Positions 1-9,054 of a DNA stretch of 64,000 nt are shown in pieces. The stretch covers positions 62,001-126,000 of the forward strand of contig NZ_JAELUG010000004.1 in assembly GCF_016429255.1 (NCBI RefSeq). The letters are read 5' to 3'. A program made the position numbers and the translations under genes. Numbering within the stretch: position 1 is the first letter of the stretch; each line of letters opens with the position of its first letter. The notes under the pieces are model-generated. The model was not told the origin of the DNA and did not search any database. It saw only the letters and a list, made by a program, of their open reading frames with translations. Source of the DNA: Rhizobium sp. ASV8 (GTDB lineage: Bacteria; Pseudomonadota; Alphaproteobacteria; Rhizobiales; Rhizobiaceae).

Positions 1-196
1 TGTAGAGCAGACCGTCGAGCACCATCGGGCCGCAATCGTCGATATCGATATAATAGGTATCGATGCTCGGATTCTGGCCGTCATCCGGGCTCCAGCGATA
101 GACGCGGAATTCGCGCGTGTTCTTGGCGCCGACCGGCTTCGGCCAGACCTTGCCTTCGCGGATCTGAGAGTTCTTGGGGAGAGCGAGTTCAACCAT
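1..196 (-). CDS. sdhB: Succinate dehydrogenase iron-sulfur subunit, N-terminal part
   Basis: Only the first 65 codons are inside the window; the gene continues beyond base 1. The product is the iron-sulfur subunit of complex II, passing electrons from the flavoprotein SdhA to the membrane anchor. The visible N-terminus begins MVELALPKNSQ and contains the stretch VYRWSP...DTYYIDIDDCGPMVLD, as in alphaproteobacterial SdhB. The 2Fe-2S and 4Fe-4S cysteine motifs lie outside the window and cannot be checked. It starts 17 bases after the sdhA stop, with GAGGAA before the ATG, so it is the last of four sdh genes in one minus-strand operon. Confidence 0.95.
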   Translation of the reverse strand, partial: MVELALPKNSQIREGKVWPKPVGAKNTREFRVYRWSPDDGQNPSIDTYYIDIDDCGPMVLDGLLY

Positions 197-213
197 GGTC
201 AGTTCCTCTCAGA

Positions 214-2070
214 TCAGTACACGCGTGCCTTCGGCTCGATCTTGTGCGGATCGATGCCTTCGGCGATCAGGTCGGTGTGAACGGGACGATAGTCGAGCTT
301 CACGTCGCCGGCGTCGTTGACCCAGGCGAGCGTATGCTTGCGCCAGTTGTCGTCGTCGCGACCGGCAAACTTGCCCTCGGTGTAGTCCTCGCGGGCATGC
401 GAACCGCGGCTTTCCTTGCGAGCCTCGGCGCCGTAGATCGTCGTGATGGCGTTGGCCATCAGATTGTGAAGCTCCAGCGTCTCGACGAGATCCGAGTTCC
501 AAATCAGCGACCGGTCGGTAACCTTGATGTCGGCCATTTCCTTCCAGATCTCCGAAAGGCGGCGGCAGCCGGATTCCAGCGATTCCTGCGTGCGGAACAC
601 GGCGGCGTCTTCCTGCATGGCACGCTGCATCTTCTCGCGGAGCGCTGCCGTCGGCGTCGAGCCGCTGGCATGACGCAGGCGATCGAAGCGATCCATGATC
701 TTGTCGCAAGCGGCAACATTGACCGGCGGAACCGGACCGTCACGGTCGATGACCTGACCGGCGCGGATGGCAGCGGCACGGCCGAAGACGACAAGGTCGA
801 TCAGCGAGTTGGAGCCAAGGCGGTTGGCGCCGTGCACCGAAGCGCATCCGGCTTCGCCGACGGCCATCAGGCCCGGCAGCACGCGCTCGGGATTGCTGCT
901 GTCTGCGTTCAGCACTTCGCCCCAATAGTTCGTGGGAATGCCGCCCATGTTGTAGTGAACGGTCGGCAGGACCGGGATCGGGTCGCGGGTCACATCGACA
1001 CCGGCGAAGATACGGGCGCTCTCGGAAATGCCCGGCAGGCGCTCGTGCAACACGGCCGGATCGAGATGGTCGAGATGCAGGAAGATGTGGTCCTTGTTCT
1101 TGCCGACGCCGCGACCCTCACGAATCTCCAGCGTCATGCAGCGCGAAACCACGTCGCGCGATGCGAGGTCCTTCGCCGAAGGAGCATAGCGCTCCATGAA
1201 GCGCTCGCCCTCGGAATTGACGAGATAGCCGCCCTCGCCGCGTGCGCCTTCGGTGATCAGGCAGCCCGAGCCGTAGATGCCGGTCGGGTGGAACTGAACG
1301 AATTCCATGTCCTGCAAAGGCAGGCCGGCGCGAGCCACCATGCCGCCGCCGTCGCCGGTGCAGGTATGGGCAGACGTTGCCGAGAAATAGGCGCGGCCGT
1401 AGCCGCCGGTTGCCAGCACCACCATCTTGGCGGCGAAGCGATGGATCGTGCCGTCATCGAGGCACCAGGCGACAACGCCGGTGCAGCGGCTGCCATCGTC
1501 GGACATGATGAGGTCGAGCGCGAAATACTCGATGAAGAATTCTGCGTTGTTGCGCAGCGACTGGCCATAGAGCGTGTGCAGGATGGCATGGCCGGTACGG
1601 TCGGCAGCAGCACAGGTGCGTTGCACCGGCGGCCCCTCGCCGTAGTTCTGCATATGGCCGCCGAACGGACGCTGATAGATCTTGCCTTCCTCGTTGCGCG
1701 AGAAGGGCACGCCGTAGTGCTCGAGCTCGTAGACGGCCTTCGGCGCTTCCATGACCATGTACTGCATGGCGTCGACATCGCCGAGCCAGTCGGAGCCCTT
1801 GACGGTGTCATAGAGGTGCCACTGCCAGCTGTCCGGCGTCATGTTGCGCAGCGAAGCGGCGATGCCGCCCTGGGCGGCAACGGTGTGCGAGCGGGTCGGG
1901 AAGACCTTGGTGATGCAGGCGGTGCGGAAACCCTGCTCGGCCATGCCGAGCGTGGCGCGCAGGCCGGCGCCGCCGGCGCCGACGACGATCACGTCATAGG
2001 AGTGATCGACATATTTGTAGGCCTTGCCGTTTTGAGCAGCCCCATTCTGAGCGGATGAGTTCGGTGCCAT
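214..2070 (-). CDS. sdhA: Succinate dehydrogenase flavoprotein subunit
   Basis: This 618-residue protein is the catalytic subunit of complex II: it oxidises succinate to fumarate on covalently bound FAD, on the cytoplasmic face of the inner membrane. The dinucleotide-binding motif [13 protein letters not shown] is at about residues 28-40. The FAD-linking histidine is His62 in [11 protein letters not shown]. Active-site segments include [13 protein letters not shown] and [20 protein letters not shown]. Length matches the family (about 590-620). The first 20 residues, rich in Ala, Asn and Gln, are a variable extension. It lies 7 bases downstream of sdhD. The opposite strand is open for 604 codons, which is a codon-bias shadow. 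Confidence 0.98.
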   Translation of the reverse strand: MAPNSSAQNGAAQNGKAYKYVDHSYDVIVVGAGGAGLRATLGMAEQGFRTACITKVFPTRSHTVAAQGGIAASLRNMTPDSWQWHLYDTVKGSDWLGDVDAMQYMVMEAPKAVYELEHYGVPFSRNEEGKIYQRPFGGHMQNYGEGPPVQRTCAAADRTGHAILHTLYGQSLRNNAEFFIEYFALDLIMSDDGSRCTGVVAWCLDDGTIHRFAAKMVVLATGGYGRAYFSATSAHTCTGDGGGMVARAGLPLQDMEFVQFHPTGIYGSGCLITEGARGEGGYLVNSEGERFMERYAPSAKDLASRDVVSRCMTLEIREGRGVGKNKDHIFLHLDHLDPAVLHERLPGISESARIFAGVDVTRDPIPVLPTVHYNMGGIPTNYWGEVLNADSSNPERVLPGLMAVGEAGCASVHGANRLGSNSLIDLVVFGRAAAIRAGQVIDRDGPVPPVNVAACDKIMDRFDRLRHASGSTPTAALREKMQRAMQEDAAVFRTQESLESGCRRLSEIWKEMADIKVTDRSLIWNSDLVETLELHNLMANAITTIYGAEARKESRGSHAREDYTEGKFAGRDDDNWRKHTLAWVNDAGDVKLDYRPVHTDLIAEGIDPHKIEPKARVY

Positions 2071-2077
2071 GATGCAT

Positions 2078-2458
2078 TTATCCTACGAACGCGATCTTCA
2101 GAATGGCGAAAAGACAGAGCCCCGCCAGAATGACCGCGAAAAACGTGTTGAGCATGAGAAGAACGATCTTGCCGAATTCGCCGTGGACGTAGTCCTCGAT
2201 GATGACCTGCATGCCGAGCTTCATGTGAATGATGCCGGAGATCACCATCAGGCCGAAGATGACGGCGACGAGCGGGTTCGACAGCGCGTGCACGACTTCC
2301 GCATAGGGCGCGCCGGCATAGATCATCAGGAAGATGACGAAGAAAATGAAGAGCGGAACGTTGGCGACGGCGGTCAGGCGCTGGCGCCAGAAATGATCGG
2401 TGCCTTCCTTGGCGGAACCGAGACCGCGGACTTTGCCCAAAGGGGTGCGCATATCCAT
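2078..2458 (-). CDS. sdhD: Succinate dehydrogenase membrane anchor subunit
   Basis: This 126-residue small membrane subunit of complex II helps bind heme b and ubiquinone. Three hydrophobic segments are visible at about residues 30-50, 60-78 and 98-122. The segment [18 protein letters not shown] carries the histidine expected to ligate heme and the acidic/tyrosine residues of the quinone pocket. The N-terminus [19 protein letters not shown] is typical of alphaproteobacterial SdhD. It lies between sdhC and sdhA in the operon; a palindromic repeat fills the gap to sdhC. Confidence 0.95.
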   Translation of the reverse strand: MDMRTPLGKVRGLGSAKEGTDHFWRQRLTAVANVPLFIFFVIFLMIYAGAPYAEVVHALSNPLVAVIFGLMVISGIIHMKLGMQVIIEDYVHGEFGKIVLLMLNTFFAVILAGLCLFAILKIAFVG

Positions 2459-2470
2459 GAGAAATATCCT

Positions 2471-2520
2471 CTAAAGCATAATCCCGAAAGGCATCCCTGC
2501 GCTTCCGGAAACGATCATGC
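2471..2520. repeat. Palindromic repeat in the sdhC-sdhD gap
   Basis: An imperfect palindrome, from GCATAATCCCGAAAGG to TTCCGGAAACGATCATGC, fills nearly all of the 66-base gap between the sdhC stop and the sdhD start. It resembles the other palindromes in this window built around a CCGAAAA / TTTTCGG core (for example 47499-47548). As RNA it could form a hairpin inside the sdh message. Confidence 0.6.
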
Positions 2521-2524
2521 CAGT

Positions 2525-2923
2525 TCAACCCAGCCGGATGGCGATGCCGATGACCCAGACCAGTACGGTCAGACAGATCGAGGCGATGATCGTGATCTTG
2601 GCCATCTTCGTCGAAACGGCAGGGTCGAAACCGTAGCCGAGATCCCAGACGAAATGGCGCATCCCGCCGAGCATGTGATGCAGCAGCGCCCAAGTATAGC
2701 CGAACAGGATGATCCGGCCGATGATCGAGCCCATGATCCAGTTGACCAGGTCGAAATAGCCCTGGCCGGTCGCAGCGGCAATCAGCCACCAGGCAACCAA
2801 CACCGTGCCGAAGTAGAGCGCGCCGCCGGTAATACGGTGGACGATCGACATGACCATGGTGGGAATGGGTTTGTAGATTTGCAGATGCGGCGACAAGGGC
2901 CGGTTTTGTGTGACGTTCGCCAT
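2525..2923 (-). CDS. sdhC: Succinate dehydrogenase cytochrome b556 subunit
   Basis: This 132-residue membrane anchor of complex II carries three predicted membrane helices. Family signatures are NRPLSPHLQIYKP near the N-terminus, MSIVHRITGG at the first helix, and LHHMLGGMRHFVWDLG, which includes the conserved histidines for heme b. It is the first gene of the sdhC-D-A-B operon, so the operon promoter should lie in the 302-base gap before 3226. Confidence 0.96.
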   Translation of the reverse strand: MANVTQNRPLSPHLQIYKPIPTMVMSIVHRITGGALYFGTVLVAWWLIAAATGQGYFDLVNWIMGSIIGRIILFGYTWALLHHMLGGMRHFVWDLGYGFDPAVSTKMAKITIIASICLTVLVWVIGIAIRLG

Positions 2924-3225
2924 CAGAACCTCGCGGCGTTACGATACGCTTAGAACCCGGAACTCCGGGGCAACGCGCGCACAGGACGTGCAGTGTGCGT
3001 TGCATCATTGCGACCATTAATCGCGGAAATGCCTATCGACAAGCACAATTGATGCCTGCATCGAATTTAATCGATTGGGATCGCCCTGCACTTTGGCGAG
3101 CAAGCAAACACGGGCTCCTCATTCCGGGCCGTTTACCATTTCATCAGCCCTGACGTGGACTTCGCACCGCTCTTGGGGCAATCTGCTGTTAAGATTTCAT
3201 TAACGAACTGAAACGGTGACGAATC
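2924..3225. other. Divergent intergenic region between sdhC and a secreted-protein gene
   Basis: This 302-base gap must carry the promoter of the sdh operon (minus) and that of the small secreted protein (plus). It is less GC-rich than its surroundings, with A/T-rich stretches around 3010-3080 and 3185-3210. No clear promoter boxes, riboswitch or RNA gene were recognised. Confidence 0.5.
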
Positions 3226-3627
3226 ATGAGCCCGCATCTTTTCAAGGCAGCAGTGCTCGTTTTGGCGGCAGCGACCGCAGTTTCGACCGCCTCGGCACTG
3301 GCTGGCGACTATCGCCATTGGCGCCATCACGATCATTCAGGCTTGGTGCGCTTGCCGCAGATAGCGCCTTCGCTGGGCTTCAAGCAGCAGCAACCGGCCA
3401 GAATCGTGCTCATGGAGAGGCATGAGGCGGCAAGCACCGGCACGTATGCCGGCACGGCGGATGTCTACCGGGCCAATGGCGGGACTTATGTCGTCGGTTA
3501 TAGCGACTATGACCCCTATGCACGCCCGGCAGCGCCGCAGCCGAGACCGCGCGCCAAGGTCATCAACATCCGCTATGCTCCAGACCCGTGTTCGCATGAA
3601 GCCGGTGTCTGCGTGATTCGCCCCTGA
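3226..3627 (+). CDS. Small secreted protein of unknown function
   Basis: This 133-residue protein begins with a clear signal peptide: MSPHLFKAAVLVLAAATAV, then STASALAG with a likely cleavage after Ala-Leu-Ala. The mature protein is about 108 residues, starts with a His/Arg-rich stretch (YRHWRHHDH), and has a Tyr/Pro-rich middle (YSDYDPYARPAAPQPRPR). Two cysteines near the C-terminus (DPCSHEAGVCVIRP) may form a disulfide. No known domain was recognised. It is probably periplasmic. It stands alone, divergent from sdh and convergent with the downstream methyltransferase gene. Confidence 0.75.
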   Translation: MSPHLFKAAVLVLAAATAVSTASALAGDYRHWRHHDHSGLVRLPQIAPSLGFKQQQPARIVLMERHEAASTGTYAGTADVYRANGGTYVVGYSDYDPYARPAAPQPRPRAKVINIRYAPDPCSHEAGVCVIRP

Positions 3628-3705
3628 GGGCCTCAAGACCAGATCAGCAAAAATGTGCCGGTGTTTCCCTCGGGAAGAGCCCAAGGTCCGGACGGATGAC
3701 CGCTC

Positions 3706-4356
3706 TCAGTCGGTGAGAAATCGCCAGACCGTCGTTTTCTTGACTTCGCTATCCTCCAGCGCCCGTGTGACAGGCACCTGATAGGTCGCCTGCGCCTCCA
3801 GGCGGTCTTTGGGAAGATAGGCCCGGCCGGGATCGCCGACCAGAACCGTCCTGGCCTCGCCCGCCAGTCCGCGGAACCAGGGGACGAGGCTCGCGGCAAA
3901 GTCGCGATCGTAGAAAACATCGCCGGCAAGAATGACATCCGCTTCGATCATGCGGCCAATGATGTCTTCTCCGGAAAAATCCAGGGCGACGCCGTTTTCG
4001 ACGGCATTCAGCCGGATCGCCGTTCCCGCCCAGGGATCGATATCGACCGCAAGCACATGGCTTGCACCCGCTCGCTTGGCCGCTATCGCGACAAGCCCGG
4101 ACCCGCTGGCGAAATCAAGTACGCTTCTGCCGGCAACACTTTCCGGATGATCGAGGATGTAGCGCGCCAATCCCTGGCCGCCCGCCCAGGCAAAGGCCCA
4201 GAAGGGCGGCGGCAAGCCAATCTCCTCCAGCTCTTCCTCGGTTTTCAGCCAGAGTTCGTGCGCTTCGCTCGCAAGATGCAGCCGGATTTCCGGCACATGC
4301 GGCGGCGCCATCAGACTGGTATTGGCGCGGATGAAACTTTCCGGATCGGTTTTCAA
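3706..4356 (-). CDS. Class I SAM-dependent methyltransferase (ETF-beta lysine methyltransferase-like)
   Basis: This 216-residue methyltransferase has the SAM-binding motif VLDFASGSGLVAIAAKRAGA followed by VLAVDIDP, and a later DVILAGDVFYDRDF. The last segment resembles the D-x-F-Y-D/E motif of the METTL20/ETFBKMT family, which methylates lysines of electron transfer flavoprotein beta; that target is inferred. The TTG at 4356 is chosen because GAGGA precedes it and it lies just after the stop of the EVE gene. A longer frame to 4422 would overlap that gene. It is the last gene of the tsaD-gpsA-yciI-EVE series. Some annotations of this type use the name nicotinamide N-methylase-like. Confidence 0.8.
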   Translation of the reverse strand: MKTDPESFIRANTSLMAPPHVPEIRLHLASEAHELWLKTEEELEEIGLPPPFWAFAWAGGQGLARYILDHPESVAGRSVLDFASGSGLVAIAAKRAGASHVLAVDIDPWAGTAIRLNAVENGVALDFSGEDIIGRMIEADVILAGDVFYDRDFAASLVPWFRGLAGEARTVLVGDPGRAYLPKDRLEAQATYQVPVTRALEDSEVKKTTVWRFLTD

Positions 4357-4373
4357 AGAATCCTCGAACCGGA

Positions 4374-4805
4374 TCAGACCGGCGGATTGTCCAGACCGCC
4401 CATGCGGCAGACTTCGAGCCACTCCTCATCCGTCACCGGCTGCACCGAAAGCCGCATGGAAGTGACAAGTGCCATCTGCGAGAGCTTCGGGTTGGCCTTG
4501 ACGTCCTTGAGGGATACCGGCTTCGGCATGTCGCGGACAGCGCGGATATCGACGCATTCCCAGCGAAGATCGTCCTTTGCGGTCGAATCCGGATTCGCCA
4601 GCGCGCAGACTTCGACAATGCCGACAATCTCCAGCCCGTCATTGGAGTGATAAAAGAAGCCTTTGTCGCCAATCTGCATGGCCCGCATATTGTTGCGGGC
4701 GAGATAGTTACGAACGCCGGTCCACTCGGTCCCCTTGTCGCCGGCATCCTTTTGCTGCTGCCAGGACCAGGAGGCCGGTTCGGATTTATAAAGCCAGTGC
4801 GCCAT
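4374..4805 (-). CDS. EVE domain-containing protein
   Basis: This 143-residue protein is a single EVE domain (PUA-like fold; thymocyte nuclear protein 1 family), thought to recognise modified bases in DNA or RNA. It starts MAHWLYKSEPASWSW and keeps the family pattern WTGVRNYLARNNMRAMQIGD, FFYHSNDG, IVGIVEV and LVTSMRLSVQPVT. It starts 3 bases after the yciI stop and is probably co-transcribed with it. The EVE-yciI-gpsA-tsaD order is common in rhizobia, which suggests a general housekeeping role rather than the restriction-linked role of some EVE fusions. Confidence 0.9.
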   Translation of the reverse strand: MAHWLYKSEPASWSWQQQKDAGDKGTEWTGVRNYLARNNMRAMQIGDKGFFYHSNDGLEIVGIVEVCALANPDSTAKDDLRWECVDIRAVRDMPKPVSLKDVKANPKLSQMALVTSMRLSVQPVTDEEWLEVCRMGGLDNPPV

Positions 4806-4808
4806 TCC

Positions 4809-5102
4809 TCATGCCTCCGGATTGTTGAAGACCCAGTTGAACGGCTTGATTTCGACGCTCTCGAACAGGCCGGCCTTGGTGTAGGGATCGGCATCGGCGA
4901 TCGCGACCGCGGCTTCGACGCTTTCGGCCTTCACGACCACCAGGCTGCCGTTCGGCTTTCCTTCGGCGTCCAGGAAAGGACCGGCCATCTTCAGTGTGCC
5001 CTCGGCATTGAGCTTGTTCAGATATTCCACATGCGCCGGGCGCGTCTCCATGCGGACGTTCAGGTAACCGGGCTTGTCCTTGCAGACAAAGGCGAACAGC
5101 AT
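4809..5102 (-). CDS. YciI-like protein
   Basis: This 97-residue protein matches the YciI family (dimeric alpha-beta-barrel fold related to muconolactone isomerase). It has the conserved N-terminal strand MLFAFVCKDKPG, the His-containing RPAHVEYLNKL, and the DADPYTKAGLFESVEIKPFN C-terminus with the family Asp-Pro pair. The enzymatic role is unproven in most members. In the operon it sits between the inserted toxin-antitoxin pair and the EVE gene. Confidence 0.9.
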   Translation of the reverse strand: MLFAFVCKDKPGYLNVRMETRPAHVEYLNKLNAEGTLKMAGPFLDAEGKPNGSLVVVKAESVEAAVAIADADPYTKAGLFESVEIKPFNWVFNNPEA

Positions 5103-5170
5103 TGTTTAATTCTCCCAAGAAAATCGAAACTATTGATACCGACGGATAATGCCTCAGCCGCGAGAGGTCA

Positions 5171-5602
5171 TCACATTTCTGCGCGAAGGGGATTGATGAT
5201 ACCGAGGCCCCAGAAATCAGCTTCGTTATGCGTAGCGATAATGCAATCGTTCGCAATTGCAACGGAGGCAATCAACATGTCCATCGGATCCCGTTGCCGC
5301 CCTGCCGCCTTGCCTTCCGCCATGAGTTGAGCCCAGATCAAAGCAGCATTCTCCTCGAAGGGGAGGATACGCCCGGCAAAATAGACTTGCGGTCCCTGAC
5401 TACCAAGGAACCAGGATTCGAGATCATCACGCTTGCGTCCCGTCGACATGATCAGGATGCCGCGCCGAATTTCGGCGATCGTGGACGCTGCGATGAAAAG
5501 ATTGTCATCCAGTTGAGCTTCAAACCATCGCACAAGATGCGGCGACGGTTCAGGTTTGATTGTGTTGCTGATGATATTGGTGTCCAGCAAGTAGCGCGTC
5601 AA
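5171..5602 (-). CDS. PIN-domain toxin, VapC/FitB-like
   Basis: This 143-residue PIN-domain protein is a probable RNase toxin of a type II system. The acidic residues expected for Mg2+ binding are present: Asp7 in YLLDTNIIS, Glu in STIAEIRRG, Asp in RDPMDMLIAS, and a C-terminal THNEADF. The start is a TTG whose last two bases are shared with the TGA of the upstream antitoxin (TTGA, 5599-5602), giving translational coupling. The pair separates gpsA from yciI, which are otherwise usually neighbours, so it looks like an insertion. Confidence 0.88.
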   Translation of the reverse strand: MTRYLLDTNIISNTIKPEPSPHLVRWFEAQLDDNLFIAASTIAEIRRGILIMSTGRKRDDLESWFLGSQGPQVYFAGRILPFEENAALIWAQLMAEGKAAGRQRDPMDMLIASVAIANDCIIATHNEADFWGLGIINPLRAEM

Positions 5603-5898
5603 AGATCGATCTCACGCACGTCGGCTCTTACCCTTTCGAGGTCAATATCCGCTCCGACGAGCGGCGAACTGCGCAGCCAGGCGTAAACGCCGCCCATTTT
5701 CGGCGGCTCTCCCGAAACGGTTTTCGTCAAAACATCGCGAAGCTCGGCCGACTGCGCACCACCCTCGGCCAATCGTCGCGCCATGTCTCTGATGAGAACC
5801 TTGTCGCTATCAAGCCCTAGCACCTCGAAACGCGCGAGACCGCGCTCGCCAAGACGGGAGCGGTAGTTTTGAATTGCGCGTTTTTGCGAGTTACTCAT
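5599..5898 (-). CDS. Antitoxin partner of the PIN toxin
   Basis: This 99-residue protein precedes and overlaps the PIN toxin by 4 bases, the usual antitoxin position. The ATG at 5898 is preceded by GGAGG; a longer frame to 5949 lacks support. The N-terminus MSNSQKRAIQNYRSRLGERG is basic and could bind DNA. The helical segment VLIRDMARRLAEGGAQSAELRDVL follows, and the C-terminal third (acidic) would be the toxin-binding part. No specific antitoxin family was recognised with certainty. Autoregulation of the pair is expected but no operator was identified. Confidence 0.8.
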   Translation of the reverse strand: MSNSQKRAIQNYRSRLGERGLARFEVLGLDSDKVLIRDMARRLAEGGAQSAELRDVLTKTVSGEPPKMGGVYAWLRSSPLVGADIDLERVRADVREIDL

Positions 5899-5950
5899 CA
5901 GTGCCTCCGATATATCCAGTAATATATCCAGAGCACCGCCGATATTCAAG

Positions 5951-6940
5951 CTATTCCGTGGTGATCGGCCGCGTCATCAATTGCCCGATGGCTGTGGAAA
6001 TGTCGAGCTTGCCGTCGATGATAGCCGAAACCGCGTCGGTGATCGGCATGTCGACGCCGAGTTCGCCGGCGAGTCGCGCAGCAATGGAAGCAGCATAGGC
6101 GCCTTCGACCAGCGTGCCGTGCGCGGGATCGACGGTGTCCCCCTCGCCAAGCGCGATACCGAATCTGAGATTGCGGGATTGATGGCTGGTGGCCGTCAGC
6201 ACGAGATCGCCGAGACCGGACAGACCGCGTACAGTTTCCGCCTTGCCGCCCTTGGCCGCGACGAAGCGCGACATCTCGGCAAGACCTCGGCTGATGAGCG
6301 CTGCACGCGCCGAATCACCAATGCCGCGGCCCTCGACGATGCCGCAGGCAATGGCGAGGACATTCTTCAGCGCGCCGCCGAGCTGTACGCCGATACGGTC
6401 ATCCGATGCGTAAAGGCGGAAGGTCGGACCGGAGATCGCCTGGGCGAGCCTTTCGGCGACGGTCATGTCAGCAGCCGCGATCGCCATGGCCGTCGGCAGA
6501 CCCTTGGCGATGTCGGCGGCAAAGCCCGGACCGGAAAGCACGGCGATGGCATGCTGCGGCAACTCCCGCTCGAGCATGTCTGTCAGCAGATCGCCGGAGA
6601 CCTTGTCGATGCCCTTGGCACATGTGACGACAATGGCATCCTTGGCAAGATAGGGTCCATAATGCCTGGCAGCATCGGCCTGCGCCTGCGAGGGCATGGC
6701 GAACAGAACGATGCCGGCACTGGAAATAGAGTCCGCCTCGGCCGAGAACCGAAGCGAATCCGGAAGTTCGATGCCGGGAAGAACCGCGTCATGCATGCGA
6801 TCTGCGGCGAGATCGCTCATCAGTCCGGCATTGCGTCCGACGAGCGTCACGTCGCTACGGCCTGTGAGCGCGATGACGGCGGCAAGCGCCGTGCCGAAGG
6901 CCCCGGCGCCGATGACTGCGATCCGTTCGTTGCCGCTCAT
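5951..6940 (-). CDS. gpsA: NAD(P)H-dependent glycerol-3-phosphate dehydrogenase
   Basis: This 329-residue cytoplasmic enzyme reduces dihydroxyacetone phosphate to sn-glycerol 3-phosphate for phospholipid synthesis. The N-terminal Rossmann motif is [16 protein letters not shown]. The catalytic and substrate-binding region includes [26 protein letters not shown] and [13 protein letters not shown]. Length is standard for GpsA. Its ATG overlaps the tsaD stop by 4 bases (6937-6940), indicating coupled translation. Confidence 0.97.
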   Translation of the reverse strand: MSGNERIAVIGAGAFGTALAAVIALTGRSDVTLVGRNAGLMSDLAADRMHDAVLPGIELPDSLRFSAEADSISSAGIVLFAMPSQAQADAARHYGPYLAKDAIVVTCAKGIDKVSGDLLTDMLERELPQHAIAVLSGPGFAADIAKGLPTAMAIAAADMTVAERLAQAISGPTFRLYASDDRIGVQLGGALKNVLAIACGIVEGRGIGDSARAALISRGLAEMSRFVAAKGGKAETVRGLSGLGDLVLTATSHQSRNLRFGIALGEGDTVDPAHGTLVEGAYAASIAARLAGELGVDMPITDAVSAIIDGKLDISTAIGQLMTRPITTE

Positions 6941-8034
6941 GCCTTCGCTCCTCGTTTACCGTGGCCCAGGAGGGTTTCCGCCTTCTGATCCAGCGGCCAG
7001 CGCGAACGCGGTTGCACATCGAGATCGTCAGGCGCTGCACCCTTTGCCATGCGCTCGAGCCCCGCCCAGGCGATCATGACGGCATTGTCAGTACACAATC
7101 TCAATGGCGGCGCGATGAAACGGAAACCGTTGGCATCGCAAAGCTCCTGCAGCGTGCGGCGCAGCTCCAGATTAGCGGCAACGCCGCCAGCGACGACAAG
7201 CGACGGCTTTTCCTCGGTCTTCGGAAACTCCGTCTTGAAGCGTTGCAGACCACGGCCGATCCGGTCTTTCAAAGTCCGCGAAATGGCTTTCTGGAAGGAA
7301 GCGCAGATGTCGGCGATATCTTGCTCGGTGACGGGAGCAATCGCCGTCGCCGCCTGACGCACGGCTGTCTTCAGGCCGGAGAAGGAAAAATCGAGGCGCG
7401 CTTCGCCCACCAGCGGACGCGGGAGATCGAAGCGGTCCGGATCGCCATTTTTCGCAGCAGCCTCCACGGCCGGTCCCCCGGGATAGGGCAGTCCCAGCAG
7501 CTTGGCCGTCTTGTCAAAGGCTTCGCCCAGCGCATCGTCGATGGTCGTGCCCCAGCGTTCATAGTCTCCGACGCCGCGCACGAGGATAAGCTGCGTGTGG
7601 CCGCCGGAAACGAGCAGCATGAGATAGGGAAAAGCAAGTCCATCGGTCAGCCGCGCCGTAAGAGCATGGCCTTCCAGATGGTTGATGGCGTATAATGGTT
7701 TCCCTGTGGCGCGCGAAATCGCCTTGCCGGTCATCAACCCCACGAGCAAGCCACCGATGAGGCCCGGGCCGGAGGTGGCGGCAATGGCATCGACGTCTGA
7801 GAGCGACACATTGGCGCGTTTCAATGCTTCGTCGATCAGCGTATCGAGCGCCTCGACGTGTGCCCGCGCGGCAATTTCCGGCACAACGCCGCCATAGGCG
7901 CTATGCTCGTCCAGCTGGCTGAGGACGACATCGGAACAAACCGTAGGTGTACCGTCATCCCGGCGCTCGACAATGGCTGCAGCGGTTTCGTCGCAGCTTG
8001 TTTCGATGCCGAGAATACGAAGAATGGACGCCAT
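6937..8034 (-). CDS. tsaD: tRNA N6-adenosine threonylcarbamoyltransferase
   Basis: This 365-residue enzyme transfers the threonylcarbamoyl group to A37 of ANN-decoding tRNAs, with TsaB and TsaE. The N-terminus [17 protein letters not shown] is characteristic. The metal-binding histidines are in [12 protein letters not shown], followed by [11 protein letters not shown]. The ASKHA nucleotide-binding segments [14 protein letters not shown] and [13 protein letters not shown] are present. It is the first gene of the minus-strand operon that continues with gpsA, and it is divergent from hemC, an arrangement common in alphaproteobacteria. Confidence 0.98.
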   Translation of the reverse strand: MASILRILGIETSCDETAAAIVERRDDGTPTVCSDVVLSQLDEHSAYGGVVPEIAARAHVEALDTLIDEALKRANVSLSDVDAIAATSGPGLIGGLLVGLMTGKAISRATGKPLYAINHLEGHALTARLTDGLAFPYLMLLVSGGHTQLILVRGVGDYERWGTTIDDALGEAFDKTAKLLGLPYPGGPAVEAAAKNGDPDRFDLPRPLVGEARLDFSFSGLKTAVRQAATAIAPVTEQDIADICASFQKAISRTLKDRIGRGLQRFKTEFPKTEEKPSLVVAGGVAANLELRRTLQELCDANGFRFIAPPLRLCTDNAVMIAWAGLERMAKGAAPDDLDVQPRSRWPLDQKAETLLGHGKRGAKA

Positions 8035-8118
8035 GGAGAAAGTTCGTTGCCTACAGGTCGATTGCGGTAAAGCGGAAATATGGTTACGGGAACTGTCGGT
8101 AACAACGGATCAAAGCGG

Positions 8119-9048
8119 ATGCAAACAAAACCTTTCCGGATCGGCACGCGGGGCAGCCCGCTGGCGCTTGCCCAAGCGTACGAGGCGCGCGACCGTCTGA
8201 TGGCGGCGCATGGCCTTCCGGAGGAGATGTTCGAAATCGTCGTTCTGACCACCAAGGGCGACCGCATCACCGATCGCGCGCTGGCGGCGATCGGCGGCAA
8301 GGGCCTGTTCACGGAAGAGCTGGAAGAGAGGCTGACGTCTGGCGAACTCGACTTCGCCGTCCACTCGGCCAAGGACATGGCGACGAAACTGCCCGAGGGC
8401 CTGGCGCTGAACGCCTACATGCCCCGCGAGGACATCCGTGATTCCGTCATTGGCCGCACAGCACCGAAATTGACGGAACTGCCGCATGGCGCCACCGTCG
8501 GCTCTGCCTCGCTGCGCCGTCAGGCACTGATCCGCCGCCTGCGTCCGGATATTAATGTCATCACTTTTCGCGGTTCGGTTCAGACCCGCCTCCGCAAGCT
8601 GGAAGAAGGACAGGCCGATGCGACGCTGCTCGCCGTTGCCGGCTTGAAGCGGCTCGGCAATGTCGAGGTCATCACCGACATCCTCGATCCCGACGAATTC
8701 CCGCCGGCTCCGGCGCAGGGCGCGATCGCCATCGAAAGCCGCATCGAAGACAAAAGGATGAACGACCTGCTCGCCGCCATCAATGACGGGCCGACCTTCG
8801 ACGCCGTCTCCTGCGAGCGCGCCTTTCTGGCCGCACTCGACGGATCCTGTCGCACGCCGATCGCCGGCTACGCGATCTGCGAGGGCGATCACCTGCGTTT
8901 CTTCGGCATGATTCTTTCCCCGGACGGACAGAAGGTTCACACGACCACCATCGAAGGCCATCGCCGCGATGCCGAGGCGCTCGGCACCAATGCCGGTCAG
9001 GCTGTGCGTGCCGAGGCGGGCAGCACCTTCTTCGAAGACTGGGTCTGA
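8119..9048 (+). CDS. hemC: Hydroxymethylbilane synthase (porphobilinogen deaminase)
   Basis: This 309-residue enzyme joins four porphobilinogen molecules into hydroxymethylbilane in heme synthesis. Motifs include [15 protein letters not shown] at the start, [36 protein letters not shown] and the dipyrromethane cofactor cysteine in [12 protein letters not shown]. The chosen ATG at 8119 fits the family N-terminus; an in-frame ATG at 8080 would add 13 unconserved residues. hemD follows 6 bases later. Confidence 0.96.
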   Translation: MQTKPFRIGTRGSPLALAQAYEARDRLMAAHGLPEEMFEIVVLTTKGDRITDRALAAIGGKGLFTEELEERLTSGELDFAVHSAKDMATKLPEGLALNAYMPREDIRDSVIGRTAPKLTELPHGATVGSASLRRQALIRRLRPDINVITFRGSVQTRLRKLEEGQADATLLAVAGLKRLGNVEVITDILDPDEFPPAPAQGAIAIESRIEDKRMNDLLAAINDGPTFDAVSCERAFLAALDGSCRTPIAGYAICEGDHLRFFGMILSPDGQKVHTTTIEGHRRDAEALGTNAGQAVRAEAGSTFFEDWV

Positions 9049-9054
9049 TATCCG

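Noticed and set aside
244-2058. 604-codon open frame opposite sdhA
   Set aside because: It mirrors sdhA exactly, has no recognisable domain and arises from high-GC codon bias on the antisense strand.
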